In this document: positions 9,251 to 18,695 of the stretch, piece by piece
Numbering within the stretch: position 1 is the stretch's first letter
Layout of the letters: every line of letters starts with the position of its first letter
Assembly: GCA_937876095.1 (NCBI GenBank)
Contig: CALFIE010000006.1
Span: forward strand, 58,426-122,425
Length of the DNA stretch: 64,000 bases
Origin: an uncultured Flavobacteriales bacterium
GTDB taxonomy: Bacteria > Bacteroidota > Bacteroidia > Flavobacteriales > Weeksellaceae
Reading direction: 5' to 3'
Notes under the pieces: generated by a model
The model's input: only the letters and a program-made list of their open reading frames with translations
Databases searched by the model: none
What the model was told of the DNA's origin: nothing
Position numbers and translations under genes: made by a program

Positions 9251-9282
9251 ACTTTTCATTTAAAATGAAAAGTCCTTTTTTT
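9251..9282 (+). terminator. Terminator after anmK
   Basis: A 10-bp stem (ACTTTTCATT / AATGAAAAGT) with a three-base loop is followed by a T run. It lies three nt after the anmK stop. Confidence 0.9.
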
Positions 9283-9306
9283 ATACTCTGAATTTTATTA
9301 ATAAAA

Positions 9307-9693
9307 TTAAAGCTCTTCGATCTTATCAGTTAAAGAATTGATGAAATTTTGCAACGGTTTTTCTACCATCATTTTTATAAATGGGTTGAATTGACCTTCA
9401 AACTGCAACTGAACTTCTGTTTTTTGGTCATCAATAGGATTCATCACTCCAGAAAGTGCAAAATCTAAACTGGAACTTGCAGACTGCAAAACTACTTTTT
9501 GGTCGTTCACTTCAGCAATTTTTAAGGCAATTTCAGGCATTCCTTTTAAGCTAAATTTGAATCCATCTTCTCTAGATTCAAAGCTTTGTAAACCTTCTGG
9601 CATTAAGTTTTTGTAATCTTCTGGATTTTTCAACATATTCAAAAGTTCAGCCGATGATTTATTTACGATAATTTTTCTTCCTTCTAAGTTCAT
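9307..9693 (-). CDS. SRPBCC (START-like) family protein
   Basis: 128 residues with no signal peptide. It starts MNLEGRKIIVNKSSAELLNMLKNPEDYKNLMP, which is the first strand and helix of the polyketide-cyclase/START helix-grip fold. A long C-terminal helix (FIKMMVEKPLQNFINSLTDKIEEL) also fits. The ligand and role are unknown. It is divergent from the Nudix gene with only 31 nt between starts. In related flavobacteria such a gene often sits beside pyrE, which is not present here. Confidence 0.7.
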   Translation of the reverse strand: MNLEGRKIIVNKSSAELLNMLKNPEDYKNLMPEGLQSFESREDGFKFSLKGMPEIALKIAEVNDQKVVLQSASSSLDFALSGVMNPIDDQKTEVQLQFEGQFNPFIKMMVEKPLQNFINSLTDKIEEL

Positions 9694-9700
9694 TTTTTAA

Positions 9701-9708
9701 TATTTTTG
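9701..9708 (+). promoter_or_regulatory. -7 element of the Nudix gene
   Basis: TATTTTTG matches TAnnTTTG and lies 16 nt upstream of the ATG at 9725. Confidence 0.5.
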
Positions 9709-9724
9709 TAGAATTAATAAAGCA

Positions 9725-10336
9725 ATGCAAATGTATAAAGTTTTTGTGAACGAAAAAAAATTAAGTCTGAGTAATCATCCTACGGATTTTGAAAAAAACT
9801 TAAAATATGACGATTCTTCTACTTTTGAGATTGCTATCGACTTACTTGAGAATACATCTTGCCCAGAACTAAATATTTATGCAGATAATTTAGAGCAATT
9901 ATGGGAAAATTTCAAGGAAATGTTTACAAAAATTTATGCAGCTGGTGGAATTGTAAGCAATGAAAGTAGTGAAATTTTGTTTATTTTCAGACTTGGGAGA
10001 TGGGATTTACCTAAAGGTAAAATTGAAATTGGCGAATCACTAGAAGAAGCTGCAAAAAGAGAAGTTGAGGAAGAATGTGGTTTGAAAGAATTAAAAATCA
10101 AGCAATATATAAATACAACCTACCACATCTACACCGAAAGAAATGGCAAAAAAACTTTGAAGGTTACCAATTGGTTCACAATGGATTACTTCGGGAAAGA
10201 TATGCCAATTCCACAGATTGAAGAAGGCATCACCAATGCAAGCTGGAAAGCTAAAGACGTGATTCTGAATGATATATTCCCAAATACTTTTCAAAATATT
10301 AAACTTATTCTGACCGAAATTTGGGAAAAGTCGTAA
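9725..10336 (+). CDS. Nudix hydrolase
   Basis: 203 residues. The Nudix box is complete (G-x5-E-x7-REVEEECGL, about residues 98-120): GKIEIGE then AAKREVEEECG, binding Mg2+ for nucleoside-diphosphate-X hydrolysis. The substrate is unknown. Residues ~1-75 are an extra N-terminal region (MQMYKVFVNEKKLSL...) shared by a flavobacterial Nudix subgroup; I cannot assign it a function. It is convergent with murF, with three nt between stops. Confidence 0.88.
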   Translation: MQMYKVFVNEKKLSLSNHPTDFEKNLKYDDSSTFEIAIDLLENTSCPELNIYADNLEQLWENFKEMFTKIYAAGGIVSNESSEILFIFRLGRWDLPKGKIEIGESLEEAAKREVEEECGLKELKIKQYINTTYHIYTERNGKKTLKVTNWFTMDYFGKDMPIPQIEEGITNASWKAKDVILNDIFPNTFQNIKLILTEIWEKS

Positions 10337-10339
10337 ATA

Positions 10340-11611
10340 TTACAAAAATTCTATAATTTTCTCGAGCGCAATTCCTCGAGATGCTTTCAATAGGATATTT
10401 TGGTTGGTAATACGATTGTTCTTCAAATGAGCAATCAATTCATCGGTATTTGTAAATGATTTAGCACTACTATTCGCTGATTTGAAGTGTTTACCTACGG
10501 TAATCACTTCATCAAAACTAGCATTATTTGCCCATTTCAAAATTTCGGAGTGTTCAAATTCACTTTCTGCCCCCAATTCTAACATATCTCCCATAATTAC
10601 GGTTTTTGAACCTTTGAAATTATTAAAATTTTTAAGTGACTCTAACATAGAACTCGGATTGGCGTTATAGGTATCTAAAACCAAGGTTTTCCCATCTTTT
10701 TGCATTACCTGAGAACGCATATTAGTTGGTGTATACTCAGAAATTGCTTTCTTAATTGCTGAGAAATCCACACCGAAATGCAAACCAAAACTTACTGCAG
10801 CACACAAATTATTGAAATTGTAATTACCTGTAAGTTTAGAGAGTGCTTCCTTATTCTGATAACGGAGACCTACAAAATTTTCATGGGTAAATTCTTCAAA
10901 AAAATACTTAGAATTTGAGGTTCCAAAAGTAATTTTAGATTCGTAATCTTGGCATTTCTCTACTTGAATATCATCTTTTTGGTTAACCAAAATGGTTTGT
11001 TGATGTGATTTTAGGTAATGATAGAGTTCAGATTTGGCTTTTTTTACTCCCTCAAAACCACCAAAACCTTCTAAATGTGCTTTACCAAAATTGGTAATGT
11101 AACCAAAATTAGGTTGTGCAAGCGAACACAAAAACTCTATTTCACCAATATGATTTGCACCCATTTCTATGACTGCCATTTCGTGCTCTGGTTTTATAGA
11201 AAGTAATGTGAGAGGAACACCAATATGATTATTGAGATTCCCATAAGTATATTGCACAGCAAATTTCTGAGAAAGAACCGCATGAATTAATTCTTTGGTG
11301 GTAGTTTTCCCATTACTACCAGTAAGAGCAATAATTGGGATTTTGAGCAAATTTCTATGAAGCAGAGCAAGCTCTTGTAAAAAAAACAAGGTAGAAGGAA
11401 CATAGAAAATATTTTTAGCAATATTTTCAAATTCTATTTGTTCTACAATCACAGCTAAAGCACCGTTATCTATGGCTTCTTCTGCTTGAATTGCAGCATT
11501 AAAATTATCACCAGAAAACGCAAAGAAAATATCATTTTCTTTGATTTTTCTACTGTCGATTACTACTTGATTGGATTGTAAAAAAATAGGATAAAATTGC
11601 TCTGCATTCAT
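10340..11611 (-). CDS. murF: UDP-N-acetylmuramoyl-tripeptide--D-Ala-D-Ala ligase
   Basis: Adds D-Ala-D-Ala to UDP-MurNAc-tripeptide in the cytosol, the last soluble peptidoglycan precursor step. The Mur-ligase P-loop LTGSNGKTTTKE is near residues 96-106. The N-terminal domain (VIDSRKIKENDIFFAFSGDNFN) and the motif DTYNANPSSM are characteristic of MurF rather than MurC/D/E. 423 residues is normal. It lies downstream of gldJ, an arrangement known from flavobacteria, but a hairpin and its own -7 element separate the two. Confidence 0.95.
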   Translation of the reverse strand: MNAEQFYPIFLQSNQVVIDSRKIKENDIFFAFSGDNFNAAIQAEEAIDNGALAVIVEQIEFENIAKNIFYVPSTLFFLQELALLHRNLLKIPIIALTGSNGKTTTKELIHAVLSQKFAVQYTYGNLNNHIGVPLTLLSIKPEHEMAVIEMGANHIGEIEFLCSLAQPNFGYITNFGKAHLEGFGGFEGVKKAKSELYHYLKSHQQTILVNQKDDIQVEKCQDYESKITFGTSNSKYFFEEFTHENFVGLRYQNKEALSKLTGNYNFNNLCAAVSFGLHFGVDFSAIKKAISEYTPTNMRSQVMQKDGKTLVLDTYNANPSSMLESLKNFNNFKGSKTVIMGDMLELGAESEFEHSEILKWANNASFDEVITVGKHFKSANSSAKSFTNTDELIAHLKNNRITNQNILLKASRGIALEKIIEFL

Positions 11612-11615
11612 AGGT

Positions 11616-11623
11616 CAAAAATA
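11616..11623 (-). promoter_or_regulatory. -7 element abutting the murF start codon
   Basis: The minus strand reads TATTTTTG, then ACCT, then the murF ATG. If transcription starts 3-5 nt after the element, the murF message would be leaderless. Confidence 0.5.
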
Positions 11624-11626
11624 AAA

Positions 11627-11653
11627 AAATCCTTCCAAAATAAGGAAGGATTT
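11627..11653 (-). terminator. Terminator between gldJ and murF
   Basis: AAATCCTTCC and GGAAGGATTT pair in a 10-bp stem, followed on the minus strand by TTTTTTT. It sits 21 nt beyond the gldJ stop, so gldJ transcription should largely end before murF. Confidence 0.8.
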
Positions 11654-11673
11654 GTATAAAATTTTGATAATTT

Positions 11674-13284
11674 TTATCTTTTGGTTCTGTTTTTGTTATT
11701 GGTTTGTGCGTCTTGAGCAACACGGAAACCAACCCAACCAAATGATTTAGCTTGATCTTTGTATCTTCTTTGTCCCGGATCTAACCAATAAGCTGTATCT
11801 AACCAAGAACCACCTTTAACAACTCTAATATAATTAGAAACTTGAGATGTTCTATCTTTTCTGTCTTTTTGTAATATTACTCTACCTCTAGAATCTACGA
11901 TGAATTTTTTTCTTGCAGAATTATACATGTCGAAATTTGCCATAGAGCTATCTATTTCTTTACCATGAGAACCTTCTAGTGAAGATGGGAAATCCCCATC
12001 TCTAAAATTACTATAATCATTAAGAACTTCTCTTTCAAATTTTCCTGGATATCCTTTTGCTAATAATCTACCATCAGATAAGGTATCATATTTAATACTG
12101 TTCATATCAATTTTTTTAGAAGAACCGTCTCCATTCTTTACAATAGCTTCTAGAGCACTACCTCTATAGTAATTAAAATCACTGTACTCAGCATCAATAA
12201 TTGGTCTGTAAACATCTGCAGTCCATTCTGCAACGTTTCCATACATACCGTAGATTCCTAAGTCATTTGAGGGGTAATTCTTAACATCTGAAGTAATTGC
12301 AGCACCATCATTTTTCCAACCAGCAACACCAGAATAATCACCAGTACCAATTTTGAAATTTTCCAACAACATACCATTTTGTCTGCCTTTGGTTCCTCTC
12401 AATTTTTCAATTTCAGGTTTTTTACCAAGAATATTATTATATTCTCTGTTTTTCTGAACACCAACAGCTGCATATTCCCATTCTACTTCTGTAGGAAGTC
12501 TAAATCTTGTTACAAGATTAGAATTTGGCGATTTATTTGCTGCCAAAATACGTTGATTGGTTGTTTTTATACCAGATTTCTGTTGTAATCTTTGGGTATT
12601 GATATAGGCTTGCATTTCTGGATCGTTTGCTTTGAATTTATCTAAATTGAAAGCAGTTCCTCCTACATTATTGGCATCATTCAAGTAAAAATCTTTTGAA
12701 ATTACACCTTGATCAATCAATGCTTTTTCATTGGCTCTATCTGTCAACCAATCACAATATCTGGTTGCTTGTAACCAATTTACACCAACTACAGGATAGT
12801 AATCATATTCTGGAGAACGTAAATAATGTTCAGCCAAATCGTTTCTAGACAATTCGTTATTCCAAGTTAAGGTATCTGGTAAAGAACCTTTATAAATATT
12901 AACGAAACTAGGATCAGACGGTGGAAATACGTATTTCAACCAAGTAAGATACTCGCGATATTCATAATTGGTAATTTCTGTTTCGCCGATAAAGAACGAA
13001 TTTACCTGCATTCTGCGAGGTGAATTATTCCAATCGTGCATTACATCATCTTTCACTAATCCCATTGTGAAAGTCCCACCTTCTACATAAACCATTCCGG
13101 GCCAACTTTTCTCTTTTTGTTGTTTCCCCGCGAAGAACCAACCTTTTCGATCGTTTGGTCTCCAACCTGATTTACTGGTAAATTTTTTTGTACCACCGCC
13201 ACCTTGAGTGTTACCACCGCCGCAACTTGTTAGAATTAATGTGGAGCTTAATGCTATTAATGAAAACAACTTTAGTTTTTTCAT
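11674..13284 (-). CDS. gldJ: Gliding motility / T9SS lipoprotein GldJ
   Basis: Outer-membrane-associated lipoprotein needed for gliding and stability of the type IX secretion machine. The signal peptide ends in lipobox LTSC (Cys ~20) followed by Gly-rich GGGNTQGGGG. The body is a formylglycine-generating-enzyme-like (sulfatase-modifying-factor) fold: MVYVEGGTFTMG, VGVNWLQATRYCDWL, RLPTEVEWEYAA, YGMYGNVAEWTADVY and RVVKGGSWLD. The ATG at 13284 starts the signal peptide; the longer frame to 13332 adds an extra 16 residues. 536 residues fits GldJ (GldK is shorter). Divergent from porU and adjacent to murF, as in other flavobacteria. Confidence 0.92.
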   Translation of the reverse strand: MKKLKLFSLIALSSTLILTSCGGGNTQGGGGTKKFTSKSGWRPNDRKGWFFAGKQQKEKSWPGMVYVEGGTFTMGLVKDDVMHDWNNSPRRMQVNSFFIGETEITNYEYREYLTWLKYVFPPSDPSFVNIYKGSLPDTLTWNNELSRNDLAEHYLRSPEYDYYPVVGVNWLQATRYCDWLTDRANEKALIDQGVISKDFYLNDANNVGGTAFNLDKFKANDPEMQAYINTQRLQQKSGIKTTNQRILAANKSPNSNLVTRFRLPTEVEWEYAAVGVQKNREYNNILGKKPEIEKLRGTKGRQNGMLLENFKIGTGDYSGVAGWKNDGAAITSDVKNYPSNDLGIYGMYGNVAEWTADVYRPIIDAEYSDFNYYRGSALEAIVKNGDGSSKKIDMNSIKYDTLSDGRLLAKGYPGKFEREVLNDYSNFRDGDFPSSLEGSHGKEIDSSMANFDMYNSARKKFIVDSRGRVILQKDRKDRTSQVSNYIRVVKGGSWLDTAYWLDPGQRRYKDQAKSFGWVGFRVAQDAQTNNKNRTKR

Positions 13285-13447
13285 AGTCAGTATAAATATT
13301 TTCAGATTACAAAGAAAAAATAAATTATTCAATTAATCAAGTAAAGATTTGATTTTTTTTATAACGTTGATAAAATAATTTTATTGCATCATATTAAAAT
13401 TATATTTTTTTTCGTTTATTTTGTATCGAAAATAATTTTCAAAAAAA

Positions 13448-16400
13448 ATGAAACGACATTTTACAATACTCTTCTGGTTGATTTCTATTAATCTACTTTG
13501 GAGTCAAAAAATACTTCTGCAATGGGAAGGTTCTACTGTACTTGACTTTGGGTTAGATAATAAGATTACTGTACCTTTTTTCAAAAACAGTGGTTTTTCA
13601 TTCGACCAAAATAGTATATTTATTAATGCAAAACAAAAAATTAACGAAAAAAATTTGGTAATTCGTAATTTTGTATGGAAAAACATCCAAAGAAAAGACT
13701 TGTACGATCTGGATATCAATCTGTTACCTCAAAATGAAAGTTCTGGCATTTCTTATTACTTTAATGATAAAGAAAATGCAGAATATGCCCAAATTAGAAT
13801 TGCAACCATTATTTCTGATCATGGGGTTGCCAAAAGACTGGTCTCTTTTGATGTGGTAGAAAGTGCAGCAGAGTTGGTGAAAAATTCGCAATCTGTTGAA
13901 AAAGTTGGTACCACTGTAAATCCTCTTTCGTCAGGAAATTTTTATAAAATTAAAGTAGATAAGTCGGGAGTTTTCAAAATAACTACCCAATTTTTGAAAG
14001 ATATTGGCATCAATCCAGCATCTGTGAACCCTAAAAATTTCAGAATTTATGGAAATGGAGGTATTATGTTGCCCGAATATAACCAAGATACCAAATACAG
14101 TGCTCTGCAAGAAGATGCAATTATGGTAGTTGGTGAAAGTGATGGGGTTTGGAATGATGGTGATTACGCTCTATTCTATGCACAAGGTCCAAATGGTTAT
14201 AATTTGTATGATTTTTCTAACGGGAAAGGTTACAAAAGAAAAGAATACCGAAATGATCAGTGTAATAATATTATAAATATCTATGATGATTACTCTTATT
14301 ATTTTCTAACATTTGATAAAGGAATCGGCAAAAGAGTTCAACCTGTAGATGTTGCTTTAACATCTACACCTACAATTAATAGGTATGATGATTATCAGGT
14401 AATAAATGATGAAAAATATAATCTGCTAAATTTGGGTAGAACTTGGACTGGTGATGCTTTCAATAGTAACAAAACCATCTCTTTTACAACCAAATCACCA
14501 ATTTTACCTGAAGATAATGTAAGATTCAGAACTCAAGTAATTGCTTACAAAGCACAAGGAAATAATATTGATTTTAACATCAATAACCTTAATCCAACAT
14601 CTGTACAAATTTTTGGAAATGCAATTGATTATATACCAGTAAGATATTATGGAAGTATTAATAATCTACAAGGTAATAACATCACCATAAATTATATTCC
14701 AAATAATTCTGCCAATCCAAATGGTGCTTTCTATTTTGACTATATAGAAGTTCAATACAAAGAAAATTTGACCTTCAATGGTAATCAAATGAATTTTAGA
14801 TATTATGATGTAATTTCAGGATCTGGTCAAACTTACAATTTTTCTGTTGACAATGCAGGTTCTATAGAACAAATTTGGGATGTATCTGATGTAACCAATG
14901 CAAATGCAAGAGTTAATAAAAATTCTGGTAACAAATTCGATTTTGCTTATGTTGCCGATAATCTTAATTTCAATAATGAGTTTGTGGCATTTCGTTCAGA
15001 TGCAGCATTCACACCAAGTTATGTAGGTAAAGTAGAAAACCAGAATTTATCTGGATTACAAAATGTGGATTATTTAGTTATTACTACACCTGAATTTTTC
15101 GGCTATGCCAACAAAATTGCGAATCACCATCACACAAAAAATAATCTCAACACGCAAATTGTAGATGTTAATAAAATTTACAATGAATTTAGTAGCGGAG
15201 GAAAAGATATTACGGCAATTAGAGATTTTATTACCAAATTAAATACACCTGCTGGAAACCTAAAATATGTTCTATTACTAGGTGACACCACTTATGATTA
15301 TAAAAATAGAACACCCAACAATTTTAATATAGTACCAAGTTATGAAAGTGAAGAAAGTGGAAACTACACTTCTTCTTTTGTAACCGATGATTATTTTGTG
15401 ATGACTGCTGCACAAACTAACCCTTATTTATCTAATAATTTGCCAAATGTACCTATTGGAAGATTACCTGCTGCCAATTCAACAGAAGCAAATTTATTAA
15501 TAAATAAAACTTTGGCCTATTACAATAATCTCCCTGGTCAATCTACTCCATTTGGAGAATGGAGGATGAAAATGGATTTTGTAGTAGATATTGCAAATGA
15601 AGGTGGGACTCCTTTTCATAATCTTATAAATAACTATTCTATAGTCCCAATATTTGAAGGAACAACAGATAAGCCCGAATATAATATTAGAAAATTATAC
15701 CTAGATGCATACCAAGGTGTAGTTACTGCAGGTGGTGTTAGATATCCTCAAGTTAATCAAGCAATTTCAAATGATGTTGGTAATAGTCTCTATTTATTTT
15801 ATTTCGGACATGGTGGAATTAATGGTTGGGCTCAAAGCAGGGTTCTAGGTTCAACCGAAGTACAAAATTTTAATAATTTCAATTCTATCTACACAAGATT
15901 TCCTTTCTGTTCTACTATAACTTGTGAATTCTGTTTGTGGGATGAACCCAATACTTTTTCTGTAGGTGAACAATTCATAAAACATTCTGATGGAGGAGCT
16001 GCTACTATGATTACTTCTAGTAGAGCAATAGATGTTAGTTATGGTATAGATTTCACACCATTTTTTACAAAAAATCTTTTAAATCTAAATAATGATGATT
16101 TTGAAACTTTGGGTAATGCTCACCTGAAAGCAAAACAGCAATTCAATCTTGTTAATAATGGTGGTTTAAACCATCTAAAAGTAAACTTCTTAGGAGATCC
16201 TGCTATGAAATTGAGCAGACCAAAAAGATTATTGGTAATAGACAACATCAATACACCAGTTCCTAATTTGATAAGAGCGTTGGATTTTGTAAAAATAACA
16301 GGTCATATCAATAATAGTAATGGAAGTTTAAATAGCAGTTTCAATGGGCGTGTTGTGGTAAATATTTTTGATAAAAGATTAAATAAACATACCCTTACTT

Positions 16401-17341
16401 TGCCTCCGCAATTGAATTATACTGAAGAAGGTGGTGCCATTGTAAAAGCATCTGGTAAAGTAATAAATGGTGTTTTCACTGTAGAATTTTACGTTCCGAA
16501 AGACATTAATTACCAAATTGGTACTGGTAGAATTTTGGTGTACGCAGACAACAAAGTGTTTGATGTCTTCAACAACCAAACCATTCAAATTGGTGACATC
16601 AATCCAAACGGAATTAATGATAATGAACCTCCAAAAGTAAAATTGTATATGAATAATACCAATTTTGCAAATGGCGGAATTACCAATCAAAACCCAATGC
16701 TTCTTGCTTGTATTACAGATGATACTGGTATCAACTCAACTGGTTCTGGAATTGGGCACGATATTACCATCATTTTAGACGGACAAATTATCAACACCAT
16801 AGTTGCTAATGATTTTTTTGCTCCAGGTGAAGGAAATGGGTGTATAAATGCTAATTTGACTGATTACCAAAAAGGAAATGTAACCTACCCTTTCAGAAAT
16901 TTAACACCAGGTTTACACCAACTTATCTTTAAAGTTTGGGACATCAACAATAATTCTACAACTGCTACGTTAAACTTTATAGTAAAAGATGAAACCGACG
17001 AAACTTTAATCGTAAATCGACTTCTGAATTGGCCAAATCCTTTTACAGATAAGACTTACATACAATTTGAGCATAATTGTGATGATATTTTAGATGTCAA
17101 CGTACAAATTTATACCATCACCGGAAAATTGGTAAGAACTTTTTCGCAATCAGTTTCTGCAGAACCTTATTTACAGGGCTATAGAACACCTAGACAAGCA
17201 ATTGAATGGGACGGAAAAGACGATTTTGGTGATTCTGTTGCAAAAGGTACGTATATTTTTAAGATATTTGCAAAAAGTCAGAACCAAGAAAAATGTAAAG
17301 GTGGCGCAACTGCAGTAGAGAAAATGGTTTTATTAAAATAA
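13448..17341 (+). CDS. porU: Type IX secretion system sortase PorU
   Basis: A 1297-residue secreted C25 (gingipain-type) cysteine protease that cuts the C-terminal signal of T9SS cargo and attaches it to surface LPS. A signal peptide (residues 1-19, ending LLWSQ) comes first, then a beta-rich N-terminal half. The C25 domain lies at about 545-930: LLLGDTTYDYKNR, catalytic His in LFYFGHGGINGW (~788), and catalytic Cys near TITCEFCLWDEP (~826). A C-terminal Ig/CTD-like domain (~1195-1297) carries WPNPFTDKTYIQF, ITGKLVRTF and KGTYIFKI. Followed after 25 nt by porV, its known partner. Confidence 0.95.
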   Translation: MKRHFTILFWLISINLLWSQKILLQWEGSTVLDFGLDNKITVPFFKNSGFSFDQNSIFINAKQKINEKNLVIRNFVWKNIQRKDLYDLDINLLPQNESSGISYYFNDKENAEYAQIRIATIISDHGVAKRLVSFDVVESAAELVKNSQSVEKVGTTVNPLSSGNFYKIKVDKSGVFKITTQFLKDIGINPASVNPKNFRIYGNGGIMLPEYNQDTKYSALQEDAIMVVGESDGVWNDGDYALFYAQGPNGYNLYDFSNGKGYKRKEYRNDQCNNIINIYDDYSYYFLTFDKGIGKRVQPVDVALTSTPTINRYDDYQVINDEKYNLLNLGRTWTGDAFNSNKTISFTTKSPILPEDNVRFRTQVIAYKAQGNNIDFNINNLNPTSVQIFGNAIDYIPVRYYGSINNLQGNNITINYIPNNSANPNGAFYFDYIEVQYKENLTFNGNQMNFRYYDVISGSGQTYNFSVDNAGSIEQIWDVSDVTNANARVNKNSGNKFDFAYVADNLNFNNEFVAFRSDAAFTPSYVGKVENQNLSGLQNVDYLVITTPEFFGYANKIANHHHTKNNLNTQIVDVNKIYNEFSSGGKDITAIRDFITKLNTPAGNLKYVLLLGDTTYDYKNRTPNNFNIVPSYESEESGNYTSSFVTDDYFVMTAAQTNPYLSNNLPNVPIGRLPAANSTEANLLINKTLAYYNNLPGQSTPFGEWRMKMDFVVDIANEGGTPFHNLINNYSIVPIFEGTTDKPEYNIRKLYLDAYQGVVTAGGVRYPQVNQAISNDVGNSLYLFYFGHGGINGWAQSRVLGSTEVQNFNNFNSIYTRFPFCSTITCEFCLWDEPNTFSVGEQFIKHSDGGAATMITSSRAIDVSYGIDFTPFFTKNLLNLNNDDFETLGNAHLKAKQQFNLVNNGGLNHLKVNFLGDPAMKLSRPKRLLVIDNINTPVPNLIRALDFVKITGHINNSNGSLNSSFNGRVVVNIFDKRLNKHTLTLPPQLNYTEEGGAIVKASGKVINGVFTVEFYVPKDINYQIGTGRILVYADNKVFDVFNNQTIQIGDINPNGINDNEPPKVKLYMNNTNFANGGITNQNPMLLACITDDTGINSTGSGIGHDITIILDGQIINTIVANDFFAPGEGNGCINANLTDYQKGNVTYPFRNLTPGLHQLIFKVWDINNNSTTATLNFIVKDETDETLIVNRLLNWPNPFTDKTYIQFEHNCDDILDVNVQIYTITGKLVRTFSQSVSAEPYLQGYRTPRQAIEWDGKDDFGDSVAKGTYIFKIFAKSQNQEKCKGGATAVEKMVLLK

Positions 17342-17366
17342 AAATTTAAACGAAAATTATTAAAAT

Positions 17367-18515
17367 ATGAATTTCACAAAAAAAATATTTTTAGGAATTG
17401 GTTTAGGTGTAGGCATTTTTGCTTTTTCACAAGGACCAGTACTTACTGGTGCACCCTTCCTTAGAATTTCGCCCGATGCAAGATCAGGAGGTATGGGAGA
17501 TCAAGGTGTGGTTACAACTACCGATGCATTTTCACAATTTTGGAATGCAGCTAAATATCCATTCAGTAAATCGTCTTCTGGAATTGGTGTCAATTTCACG
17601 CCATATATGAGTAAATTAACCAATGATGTTTTTTTAGTTTATGGAGCTTATCACCAATTTTTAGGACAAGAAGAGCGATCTACGATTTCGGCAAGTATCT
17701 ACTATTTCAATATGGGATCAGTAGATTTAACCAGAATTGTAGGAACAGAAGTAGTACAAGAAGGGACCGCAAAACCAAATGAATTTGCATTTGATGTAGC
17801 TTATGGTATGAGATTATCAGATAACTATTCTATGGCTGTTACTGGTAGATTTATACATTCAGATTTAGGAGGTGGTTTCAATACAGATACTACTTTGAAA
17901 CCTGCTAATTCTTTTGCTGTAGACATTTCAGGATATTTTATGTCACAGAAATTCCCAAGTTTTGGTGATTATGAAGGTCGTGTAAAAGGAGGTTGGTCTG
18001 TACAAAATTTAGGCCCAAAATTAGATTATTCTGGGAATGATGATTCCCGTTCTTATTTACCAACCATGGCAAGATTAGGAGTAGGCTACGATTTATTTTT
18101 AGATGATGTAAATAGACTTGGTCTTAGTTTCGAAGGCTCCAAATTATTGGTTCCTGGTCCTGCAGTTTCCGGTTTGGATTCGAATGGTGATGCTATTTAC
18201 GACATTCCAAATGTTGGAGTAATGCAAGGAATTGGGCAATCATTCAAAAATCCAAAGAGTATGATGATGAGTGGTGCTGTAGAATATGAGTACGACCAAG
18301 CTTTTGCAGTTAGAGGTGGTTATTTCCACGAGAGTGTAGAACAAGGTGGTAGACAATTTGCAACTGTGGGAGTTGGTCTTAAATACCAATCCTTCGGTTT
18401 AGATGTTTCTTACCTTATCAATACTTCTAAAATCAATTCGGCTCTAGATAACACCTTGAGATTCGGATTAACTTGGAATATTGGTGAAGAAACTTCTAAC
18501 TCTCAAGATTATTAA
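17367..18515 (+). CDS. porV: Type IX secretion system outer-membrane protein PorV
   Basis: A FadL-like 14-strand barrel that shuttles T9SS cargo from the SprA translocon to PorU. The signal peptide ends FAFSQ; the mature N-terminus GPVLTGAPFLRISPDARSGG and MGDQGVVTTTDAFSQFWNAA are signature PorV sequence. 382 residues is typical. It sits 25 nt after porU and ends with a strong terminator, forming a porU-porV unit. Presence of PorU, PorV and GldJ implies that the rest of the T9SS lies elsewhere in the genome. Confidence 0.95.
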   Translation: MNFTKKIFLGIGLGVGIFAFSQGPVLTGAPFLRISPDARSGGMGDQGVVTTTDAFSQFWNAAKYPFSKSSSGIGVNFTPYMSKLTNDVFLVYGAYHQFLGQEERSTISASIYYFNMGSVDLTRIVGTEVVQEGTAKPNEFAFDVAYGMRLSDNYSMAVTGRFIHSDLGGGFNTDTTLKPANSFAVDISGYFMSQKFPSFGDYEGRVKGGWSVQNLGPKLDYSGNDDSRSYLPTMARLGVGYDLFLDDVNRLGLSFEGSKLLVPGPAVSGLDSNGDAIYDIPNVGVMQGIGQSFKNPKSMMMSGAVEYEYDQAFAVRGGYFHESVEQGGRQFATVGVGLKYQSFGLDVSYLINTSKINSALDNTLRFGLTWNIGEETSNSQDY

Positions 18516-18540
18516 TTTTTTTTAATAAAATACAACTATT

Positions 18541-18568
18541 AAAGTCCCTCAAAAAGGGACTTTTTTTT
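18541..18568 (+). terminator. Terminator of porUV
   Basis: AAAGTCCCT and AGGGACTTT form a nine-bp stem with a short A-rich loop, followed by a T8 run. Confidence 0.92.
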
Positions 18569-18683
18569 AATAATAAAATTCATTAATGGATAATTTTATT
18601 TGCATACACCTTCTTTTTTTCTCCTAAAAAAAATTTAATAATGTAATAATTTGTTCATTTCATTAATATCAAATGCTAATTTC

Positions 18684-18691
18684 TAACTTTG
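18684..18691 (+). promoter_or_regulatory. -7 element abutting the FUSC gene start
   Basis: TAACTTTG matches TAnnTTTG. Only four nt (CGAA) separate it from the ATG at 18696, the same geometry as murF. Confidence 0.45.
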
Positions 18692-18695
18692 CGAA

